Below, piece by piece: positions 1 through 8,723 of a DNA stretch of 64,000 nucleotides. Made by a program: the position numbers and the translations under genes. Source of the stretch: Trachythela sp. YZ-2020 (Eukaryota; Cnidaria; Anthozoa; Malacalcyonacea; Clavulariidae); assembly GCA_016169945.1 (NCBI GenBank), contig JADLSH010000087.1, positions 62,001 through 126,000 of the forward strand. The letters are read 5' to 3'. The notes beneath the pieces are model-generated. The model ran no database searches. It had not been told where the DNA came from and was given only the letters and a program-made list of their open reading frames with translations. Within the stretch, counting starts at the first letter, position 1, and the number at the start of each line of letters is the position of its first letter.

Positions 1-203
1 GGTTGCAATACATGCAAATTACTTTGAAACCCCTGATTAATAAATGCTGTGGAATTTCTTTTAGTGATTTCTTTGTCTTTTCCTCATGAATTATTAATGA
101 GTTTTTTAAATCACTATAAAAGCACTAAATAAATAGTAGTAAATTATAGCTGGATTACATAAAGTCATAAACAGTAAAAACAAAAATAACGAATAAAACA
201 AAC

Positions 204-505
204 CTGCCAGAATACGATTGCAAAGTCTTTTTTAATCTCTTTATGTTCTGGACAAAATCTTGCTTGGTGTTTGTAGTAGTTTCGATATTTGAATTCAAAG
301 TATCAGCAGTTCCATTTTCGGTGTTCAGGCGTTCAGAATTATTACACTTTATGCAATGTGAGACTGATTTCCCCGCTTTCCAATTAGGATTTTCTTCATT
401 CTCCTCGAAAACTGAACATATATTACACACGGGCACTTGACAAGAGATGCAATGGTAATTTGTTGGATCGGAACACACAGAACACTTTTGTTTTGAGGCG
501 GCCAT
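204..505 (-). CDS. First coding exon of Cys-rich zinc-finger-like protein (partial gene)
   Basis: Reading leftwards, an ATG in good context (complement of 505-503) opens MAASKQKCSVCSD, followed by spaced Cys pairs: CSVCSD, CISCQVPVCNIC and, after about 25 residues, HCIKC. This resembles a compact B-box- or treble-clef-like zinc-binding module of about 50 residues, followed by a polar Asn/Thr-rich linker. The frame stays open to about position 155, but a consensus donor (CAG|GTTTGT at 204/203) ends the exon after about 100 codons, and the residues beyond it are hydrophobic and intron-like. An in-frame upstream ATG at 550 would add about 15 residues; the 505 start is preferred because the Cys-rich part begins right after it. 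The rest of the gene lies off the left edge. Similar modules occur in uncharacterised cnidarian and transposon-linked proteins; I do not recognise the family. Confidence 0.5.
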
Positions 506-560
506 GATGGAAAAAAATCGCGGGAAAGAGTGAATTGTGGGTAATATCATACATTAAGGC

Positions 561-2671
561 CATAGATATAATAATTATTATTAATAAACCTAGATTGCTG
601 ACTCATACCTAGCGGAGGCTTGACCTGCATGCTAAATCCAAGATGGCCGCCATTCAGGGCAAAAAGACTATAAACTCTACGGGGAAATCCATATTTTTTG
701 CATTTTGCGTCGTCCCAGTGTTTCAAATCCACTTCGATCAAACTTTTTTGGCAATAACTACTTATCGTGAAGGTTTTAGACGCAAACTGGACAGCTGGGG
801 ATGAATTGATGTAAAAATATCGCTCGCCGAAATTTGTACGAAATCGTCACTTGGTCAGTTCGAGTGAATTACTCTGGTTTAGAGTATTTTATAAAGGAAA
901 TTTGTGGTTTTCAAGGCCAAAGACGTATACCTTGAAGGCTTTGGATGCAGAATGGACCGTTTGGGATGAATTATATTAAAATATCGCTCGCCGAAGCTTG
1001 ACATGAAAATGTCACTTGCTCAGCTGGAGTCATTTACTGCAGACAAGTACTTTAAATGTGCTTGGTTTAATACATTTAGTCATTAGATATTTTGAGGAAT
1101 ATTCGGAACATTACTTAGAGGATAAAAGTAATGTTTGTAACAGGCTTTACTTGCTGAGACGACTGGGATTACAAAAAAGCAATAAAAATAGCAATTAAAA
1201 TTGGGAATGGAAAATGAGATTATGGTCCCTCCCCCACCTCTAGTCTTACAACCCTCTGACTTCTTTCCCCAGTTTTTATTTCCTTTTATAGTATTTTTGG
1301 GGCTCACTTAAATCTGGGTCTCATCGAGCAATTCCTCCTGGGCAGCCTTGGTAAATATAGCTTACTAAATGTCATGTTAAAAGAACCATAAATAGAAAAC
1401 ACTAACATACTGCTAATCTGGACATTCATTCTCACTAGATGACATGTCAAGAAATTTAGTTTTGGACACGCAAGAAAACTTCATGTTAGTTTTATTGAGG
1501 TTCAACAACGTAGGGAAATTTGCCATTAATTACTTGAAGGATTAATATATTTTTACTATAGAAATGATAATTAATAGTAGTATAACAATGTACGGATTTA
1601 ATTTCATCCAACGGCATACATGAAACTGTTAAGTTTAATGAACTGAATTTATTTTATTTTATAGAGGTTTATATCTCATGACCACCATGGAAAGTCTGGC
1701 CGATGCATACTTGATATTTTTCAGTACATGAACAGGTTACACACTGTTACTGTATTGTTAAATGTTAAGTTAAATGTTTTAAAACAATACTGAAAATCAG
1801 AAACAACACTCAAATTTGCAGTGCACTTGCCACAATTTTGCACACTACACACTGTCACACTTGAATTTTTCCCTGCTGCATAAATGTTTCCTTGTCGACA
1901 TCTGCCGTATATTACCCAGTCTGGTCTCGTGATCTCCCCGGGAAAAGCCTAATCAATATAATGTTCAGAATTCTCCCTTTCATGAGTAATGCTGTCTGCC
2001 ATTTCATACAGTGAGTTCAAATAGGCTGCATTGCACACATACCATGTCTGTGTGTCAAATTTCACCTCTAGGTGATATTTGGCATCAGTTACTAGTGGAC
2101 TTAACTTTTAAATACTGTTTTATCCTCTAAGTAATGTTCCGAATATTCCTCAAAATATTTAATGACTAAATATATTAAACCAAGTACATTTAAAGTACTT
2201 GTCTGCAGTAAATGACTCGAGCTGAGCAAGTGACATTTTCATGTCAAGCTTCGGCGAGCGATATTTTACTATAATTCATCCCAAACGGTCCATTCTGCAT
2301 CCAAAGCCTTCAAGGTATACGTCTTTGGCCTTGAAAACCACAAATTTCCTTTATAAAATACTCTAAACCAGAGTAATTCACTCGAACTGACCAAGTGACG
2401 ATTTCGTTGAAATTTCGGCGAGCGATATTTTTACATCAATTCATCCCCAGCTGTCCAGTTTGCGTCTAAAACCTTCACGATAAGTAGTTATTGCCAAAAA
2501 AGTTTGATCGAAGTGGATTCGAATCACTGGGACGACGCAAAATGCAAAAAATATGGATTTCCCCATAGAGTTTATAGTATTTTGGCCCTGAATGGCGGCC
2601 ATCTTGGATTTATCATGCAGGTCACGCCTCCGCTAGGTATGAGTCAGCAATCTAGGTATATTATATCTATG
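561..2671. mobile_element. Foldback DNA transposon with ~0.56-kb terminal inverted repeats
   Basis: Arms 561-1127 and 2118-2671 are near-perfect reverse complements. The tips read CATAGATATAA at both ends. The element is flanked by an exact 8-bp direct repeat, ATTAAGGC, at 553-560 and 2672-2679. The ~990-bp centre has no convincing ORF, so the copy is non-autonomous. An 8-bp duplication with CA-starting termini fits hAT- or P-type transposases (family knowledge); which one is unresolved. Short ORFs in each arm (547-741 on minus, 2504-2689 on plus) are mirror images and not genes. Confidence 0.88.
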
Positions 2672-2697
2672 ATTAAGGCGTTAACATAAATTATGCA

Positions 2698-2893
2698 TTA
2701 GATACGGCACATGAAAAGTACGGCGTCTGAAACGAAGTCGTACCACTGTCGAATAGTACGACGTCGATGGTCGTATTTAATCATTTAGGTCGACTCTAAT
2801 ACAAATCGTCGTATTTAATTGATTCAGACGGCGTATTTTTCATGAACTTAATTCGAGTATTAGATACGGCTCATGTAAAGTACGCCGTCTGAA
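2698..2893. repeat. Short dispersed repeat with inverted and direct copies
   Basis: A ~34-bp unit (TTAGATACGGCWCATGWAAAG followed by TACGSCGTCTGAA) occurs at 2698-2732 and 2860-2893 in direct orientation, with an inverted partial copy at 2823-2845. Several internal words (TACGGCGTC/GACGGCGTA) are reverse complements of each other. It looks like a small MITE end or its remnants. The ~150 bp beyond, up to 3040, holds nothing recognisable. Confidence 0.45.
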
Positions 2894-3040
2894 CCGGCTA
2901 TTTGTAGACTTGGGGGTTTTCAGAGCTTTCTTTAAATCTTTCACAGTATAGTCTTTATATTGATTTACTAGCGAATTATCAGGCACTGAATCAGTGTAAC
3001 CAAAGTTTTTAGCAAAATATTCGTTTATGATATTATTGCT

Positions 3041-3781
3041 GCCGGAGGCAGCACTCCTAATTTTGACATACTAAGGTTTCTCCAGAGTTCACTCGACCCA
3101 GTCTTTCGGGCCGATTTATGTCATGTCGAGATTTAGATCTCGCGTTTGTCCATATTTAATAGAGTCCTTTAGATTCAGGTTTACCGCAAACATGTAACCG
3201 CCGTTTGACGTTAGCGGTTTGCCGTTTGCGGTTCGAACATTTTTCGACTTAGATTTGAAGTTCTTAGATGAACATTTTTCGACATAGATTTGAAGTCGAC
3301 TCAGATGATATTCTTCGAAGGATCTAAACGAGAGGTGAAATGCGCTTTGTATGTCTTAAAGTCTACCGAAGAATCAAGTGTTGATCGCCGCCATGTTGGA
3401 TTTCGCTCCTCCAAGCGTATCATGTTCAAGTCAAAATAAAATGCGAAGAATCAACTATTTCGACTTCAAATTCGTCTTTCCTGCTAGAATGATAAGTACT
3501 GTGTATGCGCATAGTGTGGATACGTGGAACATGATATAAAAAAATCCAAATAAACCCTGAGGGAAATTACAAACGTGTAGATCCACCTCTTGACGTTCAA
3601 AACTCGCGTTGAAAACCTCAAACGTGGCGTCGGGATAGGGTCACGTGACCCGTAGACGTTAGCGGTTCGGCGTAAACCTCAATCTAAAGGTCTCTAATAT
3701 GTCGTAAGTCCGGGGGGGAGTAAGAGAAAATATTGAATTGCGTGCGCAAATTTGCAAGCTTTTTATTCTGGATCTGACTTG
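3041..3781 (+). promoter_or_regulatory. Conserved upstream region of the 11-residue-repeat gene (interrupted)
   Basis: Segments 3041-3159 and 3697-3781 match, in order, the inverted region 48740-49010 upstream of the second copy of this gene family. Shared words include CTGCCG-AGGCAGCA, AAGGTTTCTCC, CCAGTCTTT, a GAGAAAATATTG-ATTGCG block and the ~30 bp before the start codon. Conservation up to the first ATG and splice donor suggests a promoter/5' leader. In this copy it is split by the TIR element at 3160-3696. Confidence 0.5.
3160..3696. mobile_element. 537-bp TIR element (MITE) in the 5' region of the repeat gene
   Basis: Ends are imperfect inverted repeats: TAGAGTCCTTTAGATTCAGG on the left and the complement of CTCAATCTAAAGGTCTCTA on the right, continuing into GTTTACCGC / GCGTAAAC. 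The related copy near 48890 lacks the insertion, giving an empty site. No target duplication could be settled, and there is no coding content. Confidence 0.6.
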
Positions 3782-3816
3782 ATGCAAAATATACAAACAC
3801 TTCCCGAAGAAACCAG
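3782..3816 (+). CDS. Exon 1 of 11-residue-repeat protein gene
   Basis: ATG at 3782 encodes MQNIQTLPEET plus two bases of the next codon, then a consensus donor AG|GTAAGTAT. The second family copy (complement of 48733-48690) keeps the same ATG, the opening MQNI and the same phase-2 donor. That two-copy conservation is the main reason for calling this exon. It joins exon 2 at 4117 in frame. No signal peptide is visible. Confidence 0.6.
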
Positions 3817-4116
3817 GTAAGTATGTCTTTATTTCTCCTTGCTAATATCCATCAAGGCGATGAACTGTTTAGCGTTTATTCTAGAGGCAAGCAATGTGCT
3901 TTTATGAGTTTATCGGCGCTTCGTACAGCCCGAAATATACCATTGTCCACATGGTCGTTACAACATTTAATAGCGTCCTAATACAAGGAGACAAGATGTA
4001 CTTGAGCTCTGAATAATCGCCTATTTAATAGTCCTAGACCCTGGTGTAGAATTTTAGTCTACGGATAACTTACCAACAATTGTTACTCTTAATAATTCAT
4101 GTACGAATACATGTAG

Positions 4117-4891
4117 TACGATGACAAATAGTGGTATAAATCTTCCCGTGGAGGTAGGTCAAAATATAAACAATCTACCCGTGGAGGTAGCTCAAAATAT
4201 AAACAATCTACCTGTGGAGGTAGCTCAAAATATAAACAATCTACCCGTGGAGGTAGCTCAAAATATAAACAATCTACCCGTGGAGGTAGCTCAAAATATA
4301 AACAATCTACCCGTAGAGGTAGCTCAAAATATAAACAATCTACCCGTGGAGGTAGCTCAAAATATAAACAATCTACCCGTGGAGGTAGCTCAAAATATAA
4401 ACAATCTACCCGTAGAGGTAGCTCAAAATAATTATAAACAATCTACCCGTGGAGGTAGCTCAAAATATAAACAATCTACCCGTGGAGGTACAGTAGCTCA
4501 AAATATAAACAATCTACCCGTGGACGCAGCTCAAAATATAAACAATCTACCTGTGGAGGTAGCTCAAAATATAAACAATCTACCCGTGGAGGTAGCTCAA
4601 AATATAAACAATCTACCCGTAGACGTAGCTCAAAATATAAACAATCTACCCGTGGAGGTAGGTTAAAATATAAATAGTGATCTACCCATTGTGGTGGAGC
4701 CCATTGAGGCACAAAATAACATTTATCTACCCATTGTGTTAGAAGAACAAATTGGCAAAAATGAAAACCAAATTTGGTTAATGACTTATGGAAAGGAGCT
4801 TCAAGGGCTTGTTATAACTGATTGGGAAATTGAATTTCCTTACCATGATATTCATACAGCACTTTTGTCTTTTGCATATTTTCTTGAATGA
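4117..4891 (+). pseudogene. Exon 2: tandem 11-residue repeat protein with one in-frame stop
   Basis: After an AG at 4115-4116, the first base completes the codon split by exon 1, and the frame continues ACG ATG ACA. From about 4138 the protein is a tandem array of the 11-mer NINNLPVEVAQ (about 16 units, E/D variation). Two indels, +4 near 4430 and +5 near 4493, shift and then restore the frame. At 4664-4666 a CAA repeat codon has become TAA; the same frame then continues without a stop through degenerate repeats (LPIVVEPIEAQNN) and a unique tail (NQIWLMTYGKELQG...) to the stop ending at 4891. So it is either a recent pseudogene, a truncated 180-residue product, or an error at one base. The function is unknown. 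The family has a second copy at 47880-48733. Confidence 0.55.
4138..4672 (+). repeat. 33-bp coding minisatellite
   Basis: About 16 tandem copies of a 33-bp unit containing ATATAAACAATCTACCCGTG. The period is a multiple of three, so the array is translated as 11-residue repeats. Unit variants (GGAGGTAG, AGAGGTAG, GACGTAG, GACGCAG) are interspersed, as expected from unequal exchange. Confidence 0.92.
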
Positions 4892-5169
4892 CAGTCATGC
4901 TATTTTAATATTTATAGAGGGCTATATGATGGCCTTAATAAAACAAATGAATGATTTATTTCTCTTTGATCGACTCCCTCCGGTTGTGTGAAGTACTTCA
5001 TATAAATTAAAGATTATTCTTTCTCGTACAATGATCTATGATCACTATGCTATGATTTACTGCTCACAGACTATTTAGTACGTTTAATACTACAAAACAT
5101 GCTTAGGCAGCCCTTTCCTTGCGATAGTAACTACCAGTTTAATAGTTTTATGTTTGAATCTAAATCTTG

Positions 5170-5940
5170 GGTTGTGATTGGTTGATTTGATTGAAGAACA
5201 AATTTGAAATGTTCGTTTGCCGTTGACCATTCAGAATTACTTTTAGGAAGTTAATACCTTTCTTTAAAGCGGGAATATTTTGTTGGTTAACTATAGGCGC
5301 TTCGTTGTTACTTGTTTGATTCATTTCATTGATATTTTCCGCTTCAAGATTGTCTTGTTCTTCTAGGTCTGTACATAATTCATTGTTTAGTCCATGTATA
5401 ACTCCACACCTATTATGCTGATGCTTCTTAAGACCTCGTGCACTTTTACATATTTTACCACAAACGTGCGGTGCCAGTGTGGGTAGAGTGTATCAAATAT
5501 TCAGCGGTTGACTGTTGTGTAAAACTACCTGAAAAATACAATAAGAACTTCGACGTTTCGAGCGAAGGTCCTTCGTCTGGAAGTTAGGGAACGGAGGGCC
5601 TTCGCTCGAAACGTCGAAGTTCTTATTGTATTTTTCAGGTAGTTTTACACAACAGTCAACCGCCGAATATTTTACCACAGTAACACTTGACTGCAGTACG
5701 GCTTGATGACATTAGGCGTTTGCTTTGCTGTATTTTCAGCAGAGTGATCTTGTTCTGCTTGTGAAACTCGCTGTTTGCATCGTGACAAAATCTTTAGACA
5801 ATAATATGTATTTTTTACATCGTTACAACCAAGCGTGACAAAATCTTTCCCACAGAACGAACAAACGACACAAATCAATAACATAACTATAATACTTGAA
5901 CGAATCACGACTGCAATCTTTACTGATGTTAATTTCTAAA
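5170..5940 (-). pseudogene. Zinc-finger N-terminal ORF of a non-LTR retrotransposon, interrupted
   Basis: On the minus strand, sequence either side of the palindromic insertion at 5463-5666 encodes a finger reading CYCGKIC...ARGLKKHQHNRC, followed by an acidic linker (about 5205-5450). Upstream is CSFCGKDFVTLG and a second Cys-rich stretch (5700-5880). Fingers of the type C-GK-C-x-R-GLK-H are typical of the N-terminus of non-LTR retrotransposon proteins in marine invertebrates. The insertion sits inside the finger, between Tyr-Cys-Gly-Lys and Ile-Cys, and a further frameshift lies upstream. The hydrophobic run near 5890 resembles a signal peptide but is better read as a shifted frame. Confidence 0.5.
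5463..5666. mobile_element. Palindromic Penelope-like insertion with hammerhead-like motif
   Basis: A ~75-bp arm (5497-5571) starting GCGGTTGACTGTTGTGTAAA is repeated in inverted orientation at 5596-5666. The insertion is flanked by a 13-bp duplication, ATATTTTACCACA, at 5450-5462 and 5667-5679. The left end carries CGTGCGGTGCCAGTGTGGGT. On both arms a motif of the form GACGAAGG...CGAAACGTCGA is present, which resembles the hammerhead-ribozyme core (CUGANGA...GAAA) known from Penelope-like elements, here with a substitution at the U of CUGA. The same unit recurs at 52787-54536. Confidence 0.65.
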
Positions 5941-6086
5941 ATAATTTGTGATTCAAGTATACATTTTCGATAAAAATTTAGACATGTACAGACCACGTCC
6001 GAACGGCTCTGTTTGATGCCTATATTGCCTTGTGTTCTCGGTTATTTTGAAAACTACCTTTAAACTTTACTATTATAATTTTAGAA

Positions 6087-6330
6087 GATTTTAATGGTAA
6101 GACGCTTGAAAAACACAAAACGCAGCACACAATTAAGCTGGTGTCCTTGTATGATGAATATCAAAATACACATTTTATAGATGAACACACACGAGTAACA
6201 AAAACCACCCAGTTTCGTATTGACCACATAATTACAACAGCGCCACAACGCATACGGAAAATGGTATCTGTTACCTCTCCATTATCGATCATAATTTAGT
6301 ATTCGCAATGCGATATACGTTCGTGCCACG
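6087..6330 (+). pseudogene. Non-LTR retrotransposon endonuclease fragment
   Basis: Plus-strand translation from GAT at 6087 gives DFNGK at the position of the APE-type endonuclease GDFN motif, then a segment ending TRVTKTTQFRIDHIITT and, after a one-base deletion near 6285, the SDHNLV motif. These three blocks (DFN, IDHI, SDH) are the signature of the C-terminal half of the LINE endonuclease. No full-length frame exists. Orientation is opposite to the zinc-finger fragment at 5170-5940, so the two may come from different insertions. Confidence 0.6.
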
Positions 6331-6599
6331 TGAGCAATCTTGAATTATCCAGTATAGTGGTTATACAAATCTTTCAAGTTAAACGGCTTTTCTAAGGATT
6401 TACAAAAAATACCATGTATAATATTCTCTTGTTTCAATATCAATTTATTTACCATATCAATACAGCCTTCATTCTTGTTCTGGTCCCTTCAAAGCCATTG
6501 TAATAACACCCTACTGTCCACATGCTATGATGTCCATAAATAATTGTTCCCAATTTATCGATCTGATTATAGTAATGTTCAATTGACGTAATCTGTTTA

Positions 6600-7500
6600 C
6601 TATATCACCCCCTGTTTTTTTAAAGAAGCAAAACACAATAAACTAGTTATACTGGTCATAATACTGGTCATATACGCACTGTCCAAATCTGTCTGGATTT
6701 TTCGCATTCTACTTGACCATTTTACTGGTTCTTTGGGTACCTCAGCTTGATTTGCGTTGTCATTGCCGTTTCCGATTGTATTGTTCGTGTTGCCAGGATA
6801 TCTTTCGTTGTCTTCTTTCATATCAGCAGTTGTTTGTTTTGGTATGCGTTTGAAGTATGACACATTTCGTGTTATAATATGTCCGTTTTTGTTTCGTGTT
6901 GTGCTGTTCAGTTAAATAAGAGTTCCTCCCATGGGACTCCCGTTGAGTAATGCGGCGACGTTCGGTACTGGAGCAGAAACGACTCATTTCCTATTTCCAG
7001 GGCCGTTGCTCAATTTTTTTTGTTTTTAGCGCCTTAACGAATGGTTGCATGAGCCGTTCTGCTTCGGCGTTCCCTTGTGGCAATAATGGAGTTGACAATA
7101 CAGTTCTTATTTCTAACGTTTCAGCATAGCGTCTGTACTCTTCTCCGTTAAACGGAGGTCCGTTGTCTGTCCTGATTATGCGAGAAATGCCGTGAACAGC
7201 GAATATTTTGTCGAGTTTTGGTATCACGATCATTACTACTCCGACTTCGGGGAAACGAGATTATCGATCGATGACTACCAATATATAAATACTCACCCGA
7301 TGGAAGCGGTCCGTAAAAGTCCATGTGGATGTGCATGGGATGCATTCCTCTATTGTTTTCTTAATCATCGCGTTTTACCGCTTTCGTTATGGGTACGCCA
7401 AGATGAATAGCATGAGCAATGTCGATAGCTCCTTGTTCTAGTGATTGTGGTAGCACTATCCTGGACACACGTAAAACTATTCCTTTGGTACTGTAGTTAC
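6600..7500 (-). pseudogene. Ty3/Gypsy integrase remnant
   Basis: Minus-strand frames encode, in order from about 7500 down: a linker, a core start (MHIHMDFYGPLPSGEY, ~7345), the second catalytic Asp block (IIRTDNGPPFNGEEY, ~7150), the SSPxxPQGN-like block with the Glu region (LPQGNAEAERLMQ, ~7060), a block resembling QYRTSPHYSTGVPWEELLF (~6950), and a basic Arg/Ser-rich tail (WSSRMRKIQTD, ~6700). This is the integrase of a Ty3/Gypsy LTR retroelement, with frameshifts between blocks. It belongs to the RT-RNase H piece at 7964-8535. No LTRs were recognised. Confidence 0.75.
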
Positions 7501-7574
7501 TGCAAGTTTGTCATTTACAGATATGATTATAAATGTTTATCATGATCCTCTGTCATTTTCTGTTGCTTGAAGTT

Positions 7575-7873
7575 TGTTGATGTTGGGTGTCGCAGCACTT
7601 GTGGGTGTCGTGGTCACCACGCTTGCCTTTCAAGCTGGGAGACCCGGGTTCAATCCTTGGTCGGACCTCTCCTCATATAAAAAAGTCTTAAAATAATTGA
7701 GGAGAAAGTGCTACCTTTACCTTGACATCAGTAAATGGTTAGACTTTCGCGTCTTCTCGGATAAGGAAGTTAAAATCGTAGGTACCTCGGATGCCCTATC
7801 AATTGGGCAATAGCCTGTTGGGAAATCCGCTCACCAATGAATGAGAAACTCAATAAACTCAAAAACAAATAAT
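7575..7873 (+). mobile_element. tRNA-derived SINE inserted in Ty3/Gypsy pol
   Basis: The head (about 7591-7666) has a pol III A box (GTGGTCACCACGCTTG) and B box (GGTTCAATCC). A body follows with CTTTCGCGTCTTCTCGGATA, resembling the core of invertebrate tRNA-SINEs, and an A-rich tail ends near 7873. It separates the integrase and RNase H blocks of the Gypsy remnant, so it inserted after that element. Target duplication not determined. Confidence 0.55.
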
Positions 7874-7963
7874 CCCCTGGATTATTGATTCCTGGCTTAT
7901 TCTTATTTTGAAAGGTATGTGCCAGAAGTCTGAATATTATTTCTAGCGGCTTGTGGTCGGTTA

Positions 7964-8535
7964 TCAGGACAAAATTGTGTCCGAGCTCTTTTGTGTTTGC
8001 GAGTATCTCTTTTCTACGTCTGTCAGAGCTCGGCTAGCATATGCAACAGTGTTTTCTTCATCAAGTCCATTCGACTTTTGGGGTAGTATGGCTGACATTT
8101 CTACTGGACTAGCGTCACCATTGAGATAAGTTTCTTCATATTTTGTAAAATAGGCCATACATGGTGTGAAGGAAAGAACTTCGGTTAGGTGGTTGAACGC
8201 ATTTTGGTGAATTCCATTCCAAACAAATTTAATATTTTTCTTAGTTAGATCGCGCATAGGGTCGTATATACTTTTCCTATAGTTGGAATGAATTTTGAAC
8301 TATAGTTTTACATTCCTAGAAGGATTTGCACTTCTGAAACATTTGTTGGTACTCATGCATTCTTTAATGTTTAAATACGCTTTGGATCTGGCTTACTGCC
8401 ATTTTTCGAGAAAATGTGACCGAAGAATTCCACAGTGTCTCTCAAGAAAATACATTTTGTAGCATTGAGACGCAGACCCTTGTCTGAAAGGCGTTTCAGA
8501 CATTTATCTAAGTTTTCATCATGTTCGTCTCGTGT
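7964..8535 (-). pseudogene. Ty3/Gypsy reverse transcriptase-RNase H remnant
   Basis: From 8535 downwards the minus strand encodes the RT thumb region (HDENLDKCLKRLSDKGLRLN, then FFGHIFSKNGSKPDPKRI) and, after a stop near 8350, the connection and RNase H start (FVWNGIHQNAFNHL, YLNGDASPVEMSAIL, YASRALTDVEKRYSQT). The DASPVE block is the RNase H first-Asp region. The catalytic YxDD of RT is missing because the fragment is cut at the ATT microsatellite, where the non-LTR element at 8536-10660 begins. Gypsy sequence does not clearly resume beyond 10660. Confidence 0.75.
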
Positions 8536-8723
8536 AATAATAATAATAATAATAATAATGTTTTAATGATCCATCTTTAGTTTAAAAATACAATGCATTT
8601 ACAACAGTGACAATTTGCATGCAATTATATAACAACTATAAAAATTTATATATATACAATGTTTGTAAAATATTAGATATCAAGAAAAATTTGTAAAAAT
8701 TTATAAAAGGTTCATAAAGCTAC
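8536..8723 (-). repeat. 3' end and (ATT)n tail of non-LTR element
   Basis: Downstream of the RT stop on the minus strand, about 185 bp of AT-rich 3' sequence ends in seven ATT units (plus-strand TAA repeats at 8537-8558). Short microsatellite tails are typical of CR1/Jockey-class elements. The tail abuts the Ty3/Gypsy fragment directly. Confidence 0.6.

Noticed and set aside
547..741. Conserved small protein, present twice (also 2504-2689)
   Set aside because: The two frames are mirror images in the arms of one inverted-repeat transposon.
4476..4712. Antisense ORF over the 11-residue repeats
   Set aside because: A by-product of the 33-bp period, which keeps all frames open; only the plus frame connects to conserved exon 1 and the tail.
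5672..5908. Small secreted protein with a signal peptide (minus strand)
   Set aside because: The frame belongs to a broken zinc-finger ORF of a non-LTR element; the hydrophobic start is best explained by a frameshift.
6600..8535. Exogenous retrovirus
   Set aside because: No envelope-like frame or LTRs, many breaks; pol motifs fit an ordinary decayed Ty3/Gypsy retrotransposon.
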